DNA of 64,000 nt from Pseudopithomyces maydicus (taxonomy: Eukaryota > Ascomycota > Dothideomycetes > Pleosporales > Didymosphaeriaceae): assembly GCA_026873275.1 (NCBI GenBank), contig JANTUC010000002.1, positions 2,170,001 to 2,234,000 on the forward strand. The letters run 5' to 3'. Made by a program: the position numbers and the translations under genes. Shown here in pieces: positions 23,921-34,700 of the stretch (positions are counted from its first letter, which is position 1; every line of letters begins with the position of its first letter). The notes beneath the pieces were generated by a model. The model ran no database searches. It was not told the DNA's origin and saw only the letters and a list, made by a program, of their open reading frames with translations.

Positions 23921-24605
23921 TCATCGAACGATTAGGCAATGTCCATATTGTCTGTCTTTCCGACCCCCCTCCCCGAACATCCCCTCTACCAACCTCACAA
24001 ACTCCCCTACCGCCTCTTTCTCCGTCTCCCCTCTCCTTCCCTCTCTCAATCCTTTCAACATTCTCATCGCATCTTTATCACCCCTCTTCGTCGTCCACTT
24101 CGGTCTCTCTCCCATGCCGCTACCGCGCCACCTCCCACCTCCCCTCCCTCTCCCGCGCCACCCCCTCGTCCCACCTCGCCCTCGCGCCCCTCTCCGCGGC
24201 TCGTCTCCTTCCTCAGGTTCAATTGTTGCAGCATATATGCGCTGTAGCGCAGGCAATAGCGTAGGCCGCGTCCTGAGCATGTCTTGAAATACTGCGTCTG
24301 TCGCAAGGCGCGAGAAATCTGTTTTACCCCGGAGGTATTTTGGTATAGGTTCTGGGGCCACGGCTGGGGTTGGTAGATCTGGGCGAGTCGGAGCGGAGGG
24401 CGCAGCGGTGGAGGTCAACGCCGAGGCGTCGGAAGTGTGTGTGATTTTATGAGATTGGAAGCAGGAAAGAGAGCAGCTGCAATCGATGTTTGTCAGAAGC
24501 GCTGAAGTGAGGAGGGAAGAAGGAGCCATACTAGGGGAGCGCACAGGTCGGGCATCTGTATTTTTTCGGAGCAGTAAGACAAACACCGCAGGTAGGATCT
24601 GGCAT
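23921..24605 (-). CDS. HIT-type zinc-finger protein (Hit1/ZNHIT3-like)
   Basis: Two reverse-strand exons (24605-24532, 24476-23921) with a 55 bp intron give about 209 aa. Exon 1 begins MPDPTCGVCLTAPKKYRCP, and splicing inside a Tyr codon gives YCSLSCFQSHK. The eight ligands C6, C9, C18, C21, C26, C30, H34 and H38 fit the zf-HIT signature. Proteins of this type take part in box C/D snoRNP assembly or chromatin remodelling complexes. The rest contains PKYLRGKTDFSRLATDAVFQ and an Arg/Gly-rich stretch that may bind RNA. The start was chosen because it supplies the first four ligands, which a reading without splicing would lose. Confidence 0.84.
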
Positions 24606-25210
24606 TTTCGTAGTGGGGAAGAAGAGAGAGGAGAGATGTCCGGTCTCAGTCATGGGTGGTGATGGTGTGGACTCCAGGACCAAAAGTTTAGGACCTGTGC
24701 ACAGACCATCTAGGCTAAGGCTTTTTTGGGAATCTCCGGAGGGTTTCTCCGCATCGGTTTGCAGGTGGCGATATGTTTTATCATGTCTCGCCTACTACAG
24801 TACCTACAATTACCATTCGTATGTTTTTAAGCAATTGTAAGGGAAGAAAAGCACATGTTTGTTATATTTGTCCTACCACCTGCCCATACATGTACTCAGG
24901 TGATGTGAATGGACAGGGTTCAGCAAAGGAAGATGAGAAATCCCATTCTGAGATCGTTCTCTGTGAGTGGATTGAGAGGCTTATGGTGAAGAGCATTGGG
25001 TTTGAATGGTGAGAGGAGCATGAGGGAGTTTCACAAGGTTCAGTGTTCCACCTGCACCTGGGCACCTGGGCACCTGTGCATGGTCATGGTCACGTGGTGA
25101 TAGCTCACGCTATGCTTCTCCAGGAAACTCCGCGGTGAAGCTTGGACCAGGCGTGGAAAGCTCAGTGAACAAACCACGACAGTTGCTTCCTCGCTACCGA
25201 CGATCCCGCA
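24606..25210. other. Intergenic, divergent promoter region
   Basis: This lies between the HIT zinc-finger gene (-) and COX11 (+). No coding sequence is supported. A GGGCACCTG-type direct repeat occurs near 25055-25076. Confidence 0.5.
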
Positions 25211-26096
25211 ATGTCCGCTCCATCTTGGATAAGACAATCGCTTCGAGCTACTGATGCGTGGACGTGCTGCTCGTGCTACCGAGGATTTGTTCGCGCCGCT
25301 CGCACGTCCAAGATCAATATCGTACGACCGCGAAGATGCCTGAATACTTCACAAGGGAGAAAGCAGGGCGCTGCGCCTACCATGGACGACATACGCGCGC
25401 AGTATAAAGAGAAGAATAGGACGACCATGTATGCAGCGCGGTGCGCTTTGACACGTGAACCTTCGCTGACAATGTCAAAGGAACTATGTGTTCAGCATTA
25501 TACTAGGTACTGTGGCGCTCTCCTACGGCTCAGTGCCAATGTACAAGATGGTAGGGGCACCTCTCTTCTGTCCAGACACGGGGTCTGATTGATGTTGTTA
25601 GATCTGCCAAACCACCGGTTGGGGCGGGCAGCCCATCAAGTCGGCGGCCCACGGCGACGACTCCCGCGACCCTTCTGAACGGCTGCGCCCTGTCGAAGAC
25701 CACCCGCGCATCCGCATAACCTTCAACGGGTCAACGTCGGACGTGCTTCCGTGGAAGTTCGTCCCCAACCAGCGCGAGGTGCGGGTTCTACCTGGCGAGA
25801 CTGCACTGGCTTTCTACACGGCGACCAACACGTCCAAGGAAGACATCATCGGAGTGGCTACGTACAGTGTTACGCCGGGCCAGGTGGCGCCATACTTCTC
25901 CAAGATCCAGTGCTTCTGCTTCGAGGAGCAGAGGCTGAATGCGGGCGAGACGGTGGACATGCCCGTGTTCTTCTACATCGACCCGGAGTTCGCGAGCGAC
26001 ATGAACATGAAGGGAATTGAGACGGTAACGCTGAGTTATACTTTTTTCAAGGCAAAGTACGACAAGGACGGACACTTGCGACCGGTAGCGCAGTGA
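25211..26096 (+). CDS. COX11: Cytochrome c oxidase assembly protein COX11/CtaG
   Basis: Three exons (25211-25428, 25481-25550, 25602-26096) with introns of 52 and 51 bp give about 260 aa. COX11 is an inner-membrane copper chaperone that delivers copper to the CuB site of cytochrome oxidase subunit 1. Splicing is needed to rebuild the membrane segment: exon 2 encodes YVFSIILGTVALSYGSVPMY and exon 3 resumes ICQTTGWGGQP, as in the family. The copper-binding CFCF motif is at residues 200-203 within KIQCFCFEEQRLNAGE. The Arg-rich N-terminus fits a mitochondrial targeting signal. Its length is normal for fungal COX11 and no breaks are seen. Confidence 0.95.
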
Positions 26097-26258
26097 GTGG
26101 AAGGGTGGAGCAGAGGAAGGGAGCAGAAGTAAGAGGGCAAAGAAAGCAGGATAAAGAAAGAGCGCAGGGTGGATGCGAGAGGCTGGGTACGTGCGTATGG
26201 TACAAGTCGTGTAGGCATGTTTATTCGTGTGTTTATTCATCGTTACATACGGTCTCTG

Positions 26259-27120
26259 CTACTCTTCCATGACGACGGGGTCAAACTTGTCCTTGCGGGC
26301 CTGACTCGCGCCGCTCGCCTTCCAGGCGCTGAGGATCAGATCGACAATGTTGGAAAGCCCCTCGTCCCGCTTGATGACGGCGAAGATGGTCGGTCCGCCC
26401 TCCCTCATGCGGCGGCTGTCTCGCTCCATGACGGCCAGGTCGGCGCCGACGGCGTGGGCCAGGTCGCACTTGTTCACAATCAGCAGGTCGCTTTGGGTGA
26501 TGCCTGGCCCGCCCTTGCGCGGGATCTTGTCGCCGCCCGACACGTCGATGACATAGACGATGAAGTCGGCCAGCTCGCGGCTGTAGTTTGCGGCGAGATT
26601 GTCGCCGCCAGACTCGATGAGCAGGAGGTCGGTGTGGAACTTGTGGTGCAGCTGGGTCAGGGTGAGCAGGTTGGTGGAGATGTCTTCGCGCACGGCGGCG
26701 TGGGGGCAGCCGCCCGTCTCGACGGCGACGATGCGGTCGGCGGGCAGGGCCTTGTTCTTGGTGAGGAACTCGCAGTCCTCGCGGGTGAAGATGTCGTTTG
26801 TGACGGCGGCGATGGAGAAGCGCGTGCGGAGGGCCTTGCAGAGGGCGAGCATGAGGGCCGTCTTGCCGGAGCCGACGGGCCTGGGTCGCGGTCAGTAGTG
26901 GTGGGTGGGCTGCCCAGAGGGAGACGTACCCGCCAATGCCGACGGTGAAGGCGCGGTCCTCCCAGTCGCGGCCCTCTATGATGGGCATCTCGCGCCCGAG
27001 GAAGCTGCCGGGCCCGTCGAGCACCTCGTGCGTGTGGCCGTGGTCGCCGCCGGCGGGCGCGTGTGCGTGTGCGTGTGCGGGCGACGCGTCGTCATGTGAG
27101 TGCGTGTGCGTGTGCGACAT
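26259..27120 (-). CDS. ureG: Urease accessory protein UreG (GTPase)
   Basis: Two reverse-strand exons (27120-26930, 26880-26259) with a 49 bp intron give about 270 aa. UreG hydrolyses GTP to drive nickel insertion into urease. The intron falls inside the P-loop: GIGG from exon 1 joins GPVGSGKT (residues 64-71) from exon 2. Other family motifs are VTNDIFTREDCEFL, ETGGCPHAAVRED with the metal-binding CPH, LLLIESGGDNLAA, VIDVSGGDKIPRKGGPG and LLIVNKCDLA. The N-terminal 35 residues are His/Asp-rich (HTHTHSHDD and HGHTHE), as in eukaryotic UreG, and may hold nickel. The gene is divergent from the zinc-finger-like gene at 27699, across a repeat-rich promoter. A long open frame on the opposite strand is only its shadow. 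Confidence 0.95.
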
Positions 27121-27216
27121 GGCAGTTCACGGCAGTATGCGACAATGCGACAATGCGACGATGCGACGATGCGAGCAATGGTTGTTGAGTCGGCGGTTGC
27201 GGGCGGCCGGCACAAG

Positions 27217-27217
<1 letters not shown>

Positions 27218-27253
<36 letters not shown>
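27218..27253. repeat. (CTG)12 trinucleotide repeat
   Basis: Twelve uninterrupted GCT/CTG units form a 36-base run in the non-coding spacer, about 100 bases from the ureG start and 450 from the zinc-finger-like gene start. Confidence 0.9.
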
Positions 27254-27258
<5 letters not shown>

Positions 27259-27277
27259 TCGTCGTGGGCGTCGTGGG

Positions 27278-27316
27278 CGAGGGCGAGGGCGAGGGCGAGG
27301 GCGAGGGCGAGGGCGG
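27278..27316. repeat. GAGGGC hexanucleotide repeat
   Basis: About six perfect units follow the CTG repeat directly. The strand is strongly purine-biased (G/A with C), the type of sequence that can form triplex or quadruplex structures. Confidence 0.8.
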
Positions 27317-27698
27317 GGCAGCACCAGCAGCCAGCCAGCCAGCCAGCCAGCAGCAGCAGTATCTAGCAGCCAGCAGCAGCCAGCAGCAGCCAGCAGCAGC
27401 AGCTTCGAGTGCCCCACCCCGGCGTGGGGTTCGAACATCCACCCCCAACCCCCAACCCTCGCCCGTCCAACAGGGCACCGAGCCCACTGCCCTTGCTGCT
27501 CTCCTCCAGTGCTGCTCTCTCGTGGCCCGTCCCCGTCTTGCCAGCGCCCCCGGCTCCCTGACAATCTGCCCTTGCCAGCCTATCCCTGCCGTCCATCATC
27601 CGCCTCGTCGCCATCGCTTGCGCCAAGCTCATTTTCATTTTTGTGCCATTTCCTGTGCATACAGTACTCACTCAACTCCGTCCGCCTCCTCTCTTGCA

Positions 27699-28955
27699 AT
27701 GCTTTCCTCATCTACCGCCTCGTCGCGCTCTACCCTCACCGGCTCAACACTGTCCACATCCTTTGGGGGGTCGACCTGGACGTCCTTCTTACTCTGGGAC
27801 ATTGAGAAAGAGTTCCAGAACGCCCTTGCATCATACGAGCCATGGCTGGCAAAGAACCAGCCGAGACGGTCCATGTGGGAATCCATCATCAAGAACAACC
27901 AAGACGATGCGCTAGAGAAATCACTGCGCCTGGGAAGCCGAATCCGGAAAACGATCAAAGTAGGCCAACGAAAGCTTGGTGCAAAATTCGACAAGGGCGA
28001 CAGTGAGCCGTCTTTATACAACCAACAGTAGTTGCATCTTACTGACCTTCCAAGCACCATGCCACACCACTCTCTCAGCCCAACTCCTCCGTCTACAACA
28101 CGAAGTCTGCACACCACTATTGCACTCTTCCCATAGCCGCTACCCTTACCCCCTAACTCGTGACCAAATCTTACGAGCTGCAAAAGGAATCCGACGAGCC
28201 TGCCTTGCCGCCCTCCAGGATCAGATTGCCCGCCTCTCCAACAAGCCTACCCTACCCCTCCTCCCCCTCCTCGATTTTCCGTCCCATTCTGTCCCCTCGC
28301 ACTGCAACTCCAAAAGGGCCATGAATCGAGCTCCGTCAGCCAACTCCAGACACGAAAAGCTCATCCCAAGGATCGATACGACGAGAGTGAAATTTGTCCT
28401 CACTGCAATGTCTGTATTTCCGTCTCCGCCCATTCTGGTCTTCCCCAGTATCATCGTATACTGTTCCAAGCGCATACCTTGCCCGCAGAGTTGAAGATGA
28501 AGCATAAGCTGAAATACAACCTCAAGCAGTACGAAAGGGCGAAATTTGCGTGCACGAGTTGCTACAAGGTCTTTGACGACTCGTATGCTTTCCTTGAGCA
28601 TGTATTTCAGCGGAAGATTGGGAGCGAGTCGAGCTGCTTGAAGAGGTGGAGCACCGAGTTTGGGGTTGAGTCGGACTTGTTTGAGAGGAGCCCTGCGGCT
28701 GTGGAGCAGTGCTTGAAAAATTGCTTAGATAGGGAAATGGTGAGAGCCAAAAGGATGGGGAAATGGAGGGGGAGACGGTCAAGGTACTCGTGCAAGATAC
28801 GTAATACTAATGTGAATCTGAATACATCGCACATGGATTGCGCAACGACTTACAACACTGAGGTACCTAAACCAGGAGCAACATGGACGCGATTTACTTG
28901 TTTACGATGGGTTCTGCCCCAAACGCATGAACGCAGTGACAGGCTGTCCTGGTAG
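27699..28955 (+). CDS. Zinc-finger-like protein of unknown role, one frame break
   Basis: Exon 1 (27699-28002) encodes a Ser/Thr-rich start and LLWDIEKEFQNALASYEPWL. A 52 bp intron leads to exon 2 (from 28055) with LSAQLLRLQHEVCTPLL and RRACLAALQDQIARL. Near 28235-28275 one base appears to be missing in a pyrimidine-rich run (C4, C5 and T4). The next frame then gives ESEICPHCNVCI and FACTSCYKVFDDSYAFLEHV up to a stop at 28953, about 400 residues in all. The paired CxxC and later His residues suggest one or two degenerate zinc fingers (C-P-H-C and C-T-S-C-Y then H). I do not recognise the family beyond this. The extreme C-terminus after RYSCKIR is less protein-like, so the true end may be earlier. 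Confidence 0.62.
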
Positions 28956-29161
28956 AAGAGAACAGCCATCGATGACAGCACCGTGTCGGCATCTGCCTGC
29001 TAAGACATGCGTTAGAACGAAACTGCACGCTAATTTGCTCAACAAGGAAAACGGGCCATCTTGAAATGCATCGGAGATCACTCAACTGGCCGCCTGAGCA
29101 TATTACGGGTTGAAGCGAACGAATACACAGCTAGGAGGGAAGCAAGGATGTAGGTGGCTGC

Positions 29162-30778
29162 ATGATCTTTCAAACTTATACCATGCGATGCCCACCCCGA
29201 GTCCAGCCACCCTCAACCACCCGACAAACCAACACCAACTACCGTGCAAAAGTCGCTGCAAGCCTTCACATGATGTTAGCTCGATTTCGCCGAATGAAAC
29301 CACGCGAGCCTCGTGAGTGTATCAAGCATACCTTCGTTTCACTCAACACTAACTTTCATCTATGCCGAGATGACAATTGCCACGACTTCCATGCGTCTTC
29401 GTTACCCTCCCAAGGTTCCAATTCAACGGAGAATTCAAGTCCCAATAAAACCAGCTCTACGCCTTTGCAACCCAACCTTTTAGGACGACGAAGACTTGCT
29501 GAAACCCCTGATTACATCGAAGGCCAACAGCACGACAGAACCCAGAGAAGCCCATCGCTAAGAAATCTTTCCTCGACAAAGAAGCTAGCTTGCATGGATG
29601 GTGTCTTGAGTCGATCCAATTGTCCGTACACGTGCGGTATTCACGAACCAAAGACCCTCGCGCAACAAGAGCAACTGTATGAGCCGCTACGTATCGAAGG
29701 CATCTTTCGATTCATCATGCTTAATCCCTCGGAGGATATTGAGCAGCCCCTTACGTGCTCATTATTTCACCATGAGCTATCCCCTGCATTCAACTACACA
29801 GCTCTTTCCTATGAATGGGGTACTCCAAAGTTGTCTAGAAAAGCTGGTTTGCGAGCAACAGAGTTCATACCTCTTGAAGCTCAAAGACACTCAGCGCATA
29901 AGTACATCACCGTGAATGGTGTAACAATGGGAGTCACGCAAAATCTCTTTGATGCCCTGCTCCACGTACGAAGCAGTCTGGCAACTGGTGACGGCAGTGT
30001 ACTATGGGTAGATGCCCTGTGTATCAACCAGCAGGACGTGGCCGAGCGAGGGCACCAAGTCGCACAAATGGGGATAATTTACAGTCACGCACAGCAAGTA
30101 ATCTGCTGGCTTGGTTTGGCCACAAAAGACACATATTCCATTCCTTACTACGCATATGCGGATGTGATACAACGTTCGTATTGGTACCGCCTCTGGATCG
30201 TCCAAGAATTCGTCCTAGCAAGACGGGTCGTCCTTCTCTGCGGTGAGCGCTCGTTTTCCATCGATGAGATTCGGGACTCAGGGTACGTATATAAGCGCTT
30301 CCGCGAACTATGTGCGCTCCGTCAATGTTATATCACCGCGCGAGGCAAGTCTACGCTGCCTTTCGGGGAGGCTCTTTACTACACTGTACAGTCCATCACG
30401 ACAGATCCACGTGATATAATCTATGGTTTGTTGGGCCTAGTCGACGGAGAGAGTCTACGGGGGCTCAAACCCAACTATATTTTGTCGCCTTGCGAGGTTT
30501 TCTGTAACGCCATCCAACTCCTTCTTCATGCAATCGAGGAAGGAAGGGAGAATGAAGCGAGACACATAAAGCACTACAGCACATTTAGCAGGGATGATGA
30601 TCCATATGTAGGCGAACGAAGAATTTGCAATGGAACTAAGAACTGTTCGACGTTTTCCTGGATAAGGACACGCGGCTTGTATAATGTACAGACCCACAAC
30701 CAAAAAAACAAACACATGACCTCGGATTCCAACAATCATCCAATCAGTGGAAAGACAACGAAAGCAGATGCAATATAG
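29162..30778 (+). CDS. Heterokaryon incompatibility (HET) domain protein
   Basis: A single exon gives up to 538 aa; an internal ATG near 29272 is an alternative start. The HET domain begins around residue 215 with NYTALSYEWG, then SVLWVDALCINQQDVAERGH, QVAQMGIIYSHAQQVICWLG and SYWYRLWIVQEFVLARRVVL, all hallmark blocks. The C-terminal segment includes TDPRDIIYGLLGLVDG, also common in the family. HET proteins trigger cell death after fusion between unlike fungal individuals, or act in related innate-immunity-like recognition. The N-terminal 200 residues are Ser/Asn-rich without a known domain. No NACHT, WD or other partner domain is present. The gene borders the AT-rich accessory stretch to its right. 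Confidence 0.88.
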   Translation: MIFQTYTMRCPPRVQPPSTTRQTNTNYRAKVAASLHMMLARFRRMKPREPRECIKHTFVSLNTNFHLCRDDNCHDFHASSLPSQGSNSTENSSPNKTSSTPLQPNLLGRRRLAETPDYIEGQQHDRTQRSPSLRNLSSTKKLACMDGVLSRSNCPYTCGIHEPKTLAQQEQLYEPLRIEGIFRFIMLNPSEDIEQPLTCSLFHHELSPAFNYTALSYEWGTPKLSRKAGLRATEFIPLEAQRHSAHKYITVNGVTMGVTQNLFDALLHVRSSLATGDGSVLWVDALCINQQDVAERGHQVAQMGIIYSHAQQVICWLGLATKDTYSIPYYAYADVIQRSYWYRLWIVQEFVLARRVVLLCGERSFSIDEIRDSGYVYKRFRELCALRQCYITARGKSTLPFGEALYYTVQSITTDPRDIIYGLLGLVDGESLRGLKPNYILSPCEVFCNAIQLLLHAIEEGRENEARHIKHYSTFSRDDDPYVGERRICNGTKNCSTFSWIRTRGLYNVQTHNQKNKHMTSDSNNHPISGKTTKADAI

Positions 30779-31143
30779 ACCAATGATGACACAAAGGGCA
30801 CTCCTTCTTACAGCTTGTATGAGAAATCTAAGAAAAGGACATCATCTTCATCCAGCACTGCGACTTTGAGCCCACCGCACAGAGTTGCAGGACTTGCAGC
30901 TATACAAAGAACTTACTACTCCACTTGGTTGATAATTTAGGTTGTGATCGATTTATTGCCGTTGAGGTATTCATTTCGTCTGACTCTAACAAACGTCTTG
31001 TTATTTTCTGAACGAAACCCAGCCCAAAACAGAATCAGTTGTGGAATATTGGAGATCCGTACGGCATGACACCTGATAACTGAGGAGCTTGCTACTCCTC
31101 ACCATTGTCATATTCCTCCTGCCCAACAGTTTCATATGGAGGT
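30779..31143. other. Convergent spacer, no gene
   Basis: This lies between the HET gene (+) and the small secreted protein gene (-). No open frame is worth reporting. Confidence 0.5.
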
Positions 31144-31713
31144 TCAGTCCAGAAGCGGAACCTGATTACGGTTGCCAGTATCCGTCCAGTATCCGTTCTG
31201 ATTAATTTTCATGATATCCGAACCATCCTCAATAATCTTCCTTACCAAACTTTCCTTTTCTCTATCATCCTTACTATACCTCGGCGAGTAAAAGACGACC
31301 CGCACCGGCGAACCCTCTTCCTCGGCGTTATTTGTCGCCCACTTCACCTGGCCCTGCTCCTTGCCCGCCTCAATATGATACGCCGAGACAGAGCTCTCGC
31401 CAAGGAAGAAGAGCACCGTAAAACTGCTGACGTCCCAAATCTCTACGCCTTCGTCCTCCGCGATCCCGCTTTCCGATCGATACTGGTTCATGTCCAAGAA
31501 CCAGTTGTGGCCAAACTTGGACTTCGCCAAATTCGTTTCACCAGCTCGGGGGTCCAGATGTTTTCTGTGTACGGCAAAAAATTGGCTAGTCTTAGTATCG
31601 GTGGGAAGCAGCTGCGTACACAGCTCCTAATGGCAGGGTGCCGGCACTTACTTGGGAAGCGCGCTGGCGATGCTGCTAGCGGTGAGAATCGCAATGATGC
31701 TGGTGAAACGCAT
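31144..31713 (-). CDS. Small secreted protein, candidate effector
   Basis: Two reverse-strand exons (31713-31652, 31564-31144) with an 87 bp intron give 160 aa. Exon 1 encodes almost only a signal peptide, MRFTSIIAILTASSIASALP, and exon 2 the mature protein. The mature part has no cysteine and is rich in Trp, Ser, Glu and Lys, for example SKFGHNWFLDMNQYR, VEIWDVSSFTVLFFLGE and SPVRVVFYSPRYSKDD. I recognise no domain. A TATA-like box on the same strand lies about 120 bases upstream of the ATG. The size, the signal peptide and the place beside a HET gene and AT-rich DNA resemble fungal effector genes, but this is inference. Without the intron the signal peptide would be missed. Confidence 0.72.
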
Positions 31714-34700
31714 GACCATAAACACTACTCCACGTCGCGAGCGATTGGGTAACAATGACGATGAATAAGGTCTCATGGGGAAATATTTCAACTGAATTGA
31801 TACATTGAAAATTCAACGACCACATACCCAAGGTATTTATATGGACGATGGGGGGTACACTTCATACCAGAGGCATATGCGATAAGCCAGCTATTGACGT
31901 CAGTTCAGGGCTGAGTCTATCTTTGATATCATGTCTTGCGGTTCATCTTCGTGATATAATGCCGATGTCGATCGGCCGACTCAAGTCAGCCTGCGCCTTG
32001 GGGCCGAGTTCCAGCTTCCATATTCTGATGCATGAAATGAATTCTTGCCAATAAGAGGCAACGATCAGCATAACTGTTATTGTCAGATATCTATCAGGTA
32101 CCAGGTAAATGTTATATTTGCCTAGGTCTAATCTTCTTGTGAGATGGAATAGACGAGGATAAGAAAACCTAGCATGAGATTGTGCAGAGAAAGACCAGGA
32201 ACAGCGTGGAACTCGAAATAAAAACAGATAACAGTATCACGTTTATGATGTGTACTTGGCGAAACTCTTTAAAGTTTGTGTGCTCCATTTTACCTCAATG
32301 ATATGCAATTATTATTAATACACTTACAGGAGAATAGACTAATATAGTCCCATGTCTTGGCATGCTGCCGCAACATTTATAGAATGTTATATATGGTCCT
32401 CAGACACGCCAATAAGCGAACACAGCGTGAAGATCATGAGGTTATATGGATACGCCCAACTTGATATCTGTATGGTGCAGTCACCTTGTCTGTTCTTTGG
32501 GGCTAAAAACCTGTTCACAGGATTTGTAGATCTTCCGGGGCTTAATCAACATATTTCAGATCATTGGCAGATACAAATTACCCACACAGGATACTTTACC
32601 TACCCTTCACTTAGAGTCTAACAAAGGAAGGAGAAGTAGTACAAGGGTAGACTCTCCTTATCTTCGTCCACCACAAGGATATTCGTCTCCTCAGTTATAA
32701 TAGTCAGATTCTGATAGATTGCTAGATAACAAAGAAGCGTCTTTTTAAGTTCTATATATTTTTTTTAATTTTGAAGATAATATTTGATATACTCTTTACC
32801 TTTATATTGATTTTCTTTATTATCTCCTATTTAATTAATGATTTTGTATACTCTATGATTAAATTGATTGTATGTAGTTTACCTCTAGTAGCTAGAGTTG
32901 ATATAACCTGTATAGGTCCTTATAATGTCTATTAAAACCAATAAAAGGAAAAAGAAAGAAACTTTTATCTTAAGCGACATGCTTTAGTAATGAGGCAGCA
33001 TACAATATCTATCTAGGAAAACTTTGTTTCTAACGATTCACGCTCATGTCAGCATCTCCATCAACCTAGTCACTTAAAAAACTTCCACAAAAACCACAAA
33101 AACCCGACCTCCATTGATAACTCGATGTGTCCATATCCTAGAAATCTCCAACAAAAGATTTCACTAGACATAGCTATTCTATAGCTAGCTCGTGGATGAG
33201 GTCGGTCAGTCTTATGCCATCGTTTGTATCAATGTTAATTATGAAAGTATATTGACGGATTCAAACGGGCTGGGTTCAGGTATAGGGACTGCTTTTGGCG
33301 ACACTCTAAGGATTCAGGTCCTAGCTGAGATCAAAGACTACCGAGAGACAAACAAACTGTAACTCGCGCAAGTCGAGAATCAATGTGTTCTTCCTCCACC
33401 ACATCGTGTCTCATTAGACTTGATTAGCTTTTGCCCCGAAAGTTTCTAATAAGCCTTCTCCCTATCCCTGACCAACACTCCCATTTTGCACACAAAACTT
33501 CAGATCTCGCCCTCAAAATACCACATCGCCTGACCGTCGACTACATCTCTCCATATCATTCACCGGTTCACAAATGGCGCATTGCGTTTCTCTCCCCCAA
33601 CATAGCATATACAAGGTTACGCCGTTGTCTCGTACGTGAGCCTTCATCAAAACAAAATCATTTAACTATGCTCGCTCACCAACTTTACTGCCCATATACC
33701 ACTAAAGGGAGAAAGCACCCCGGTGCAAAGGCAAAGCAGCACCAGTAACACCTTACGCCAGCCTCAGATGCAGGTTATCTTTAACAGCGCTGTTCTACTT
33801 ATTGACACGTGTGAACTGTGTATCGTGGTACGCTACTCGGCGCTTTAACCCCCTAGCCCAAAATAGTAGTCCGATGCCGTGCGGGACGCTACTATCTACC
33901 TACAGCTCACCACACCATATCAAGACATATCCGTACCGCCGTGTTCCGTGTTTCGTGTCACGGCTAATGGGTTGCTACTGCGGGTCTAGACCCGGAGTGA
34001 TTATAGCGAGAAACCTAAGAGAGGAGGATCAGTGGGGGCAGGTGCGTCAGGGAACGGGATGAACAGTGAACACAGTGGTGTTGAGCGTACAACGACGGGG
34101 AGACTGCGGGATTCGCCGTAGCAAAGGCGTCAGTCGGCACTGTGGGGCGAAAACAATTCCAGATGAGGTGTATTCACAGAAATAAAAGCTCTAAATAAAC
34201 AATCGAACCGCTCCGGTAGTGTTATCGTTTGGTAGTCTACACTCAATATCGCAAGCACCACCTGAAACCATATGAACTGTTAGATCTGGAACATCAAGAG
34301 ACACCAGAAATCATCACGAGTTTTTAGTCTTTATTAAAATTAGATACGCTTTCTTCAATGTAATATTAAGTCACTAAACCCTCACGAATGAGTCGGCCCA
34401 GTCATCACTAACGATCCGAGCTAAAGGGTATACTTTTCAAACAAATATACTGTTATACGCCAGTGAGTTTATTTAACGCAGTAAAAAATTGACAGCCAGT
34501 CACGCATAGACAATATTCCCTAAGAAGACCACCAAACTACACCAAAAATTCGTCTTCTCACGTCCACTACACCTCTCATATCTGAAATAATGGTCAAAAT
34601 ATCGGTAATTCGAAGATGAATATAGCTCGAAGGGCGCCGGATAGTAGAGCGATAACATATTACCAGCATCTGTAGGTATAACGAAGCGACTATGCGAACA

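Larger units (their letters stand above)
27121..27698. promoter_or_regulatory. Divergent promoter packed with simple repeats
   Basis: This 578-base spacer between two divergent ATGs contains (CTG)12 at 27218-27253, a GAGGGC run at 27278-27316, a CAGC run around 27326-27350 and CAGCAGC blocks to 27410. Open frames exist through the repeats on both strands, but they encode homopolymers and are not called. Confidence 0.6.

Noticed and set aside
26169..26948. Long plus-strand open frame of 259 codons
   Set aside because: It lies antisense to ureG, which has full GTPase motifs. The plus frame is an Asp/Gly/Val-rich shadow caused by third-position GC bias.
27218..27410. CRISPR-like or coding interpretation of the repeat cluster
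   Set aside because: The units are 3-6 bases with no spacers, and this is a eukaryotic genome. They are simple tandem repeats.
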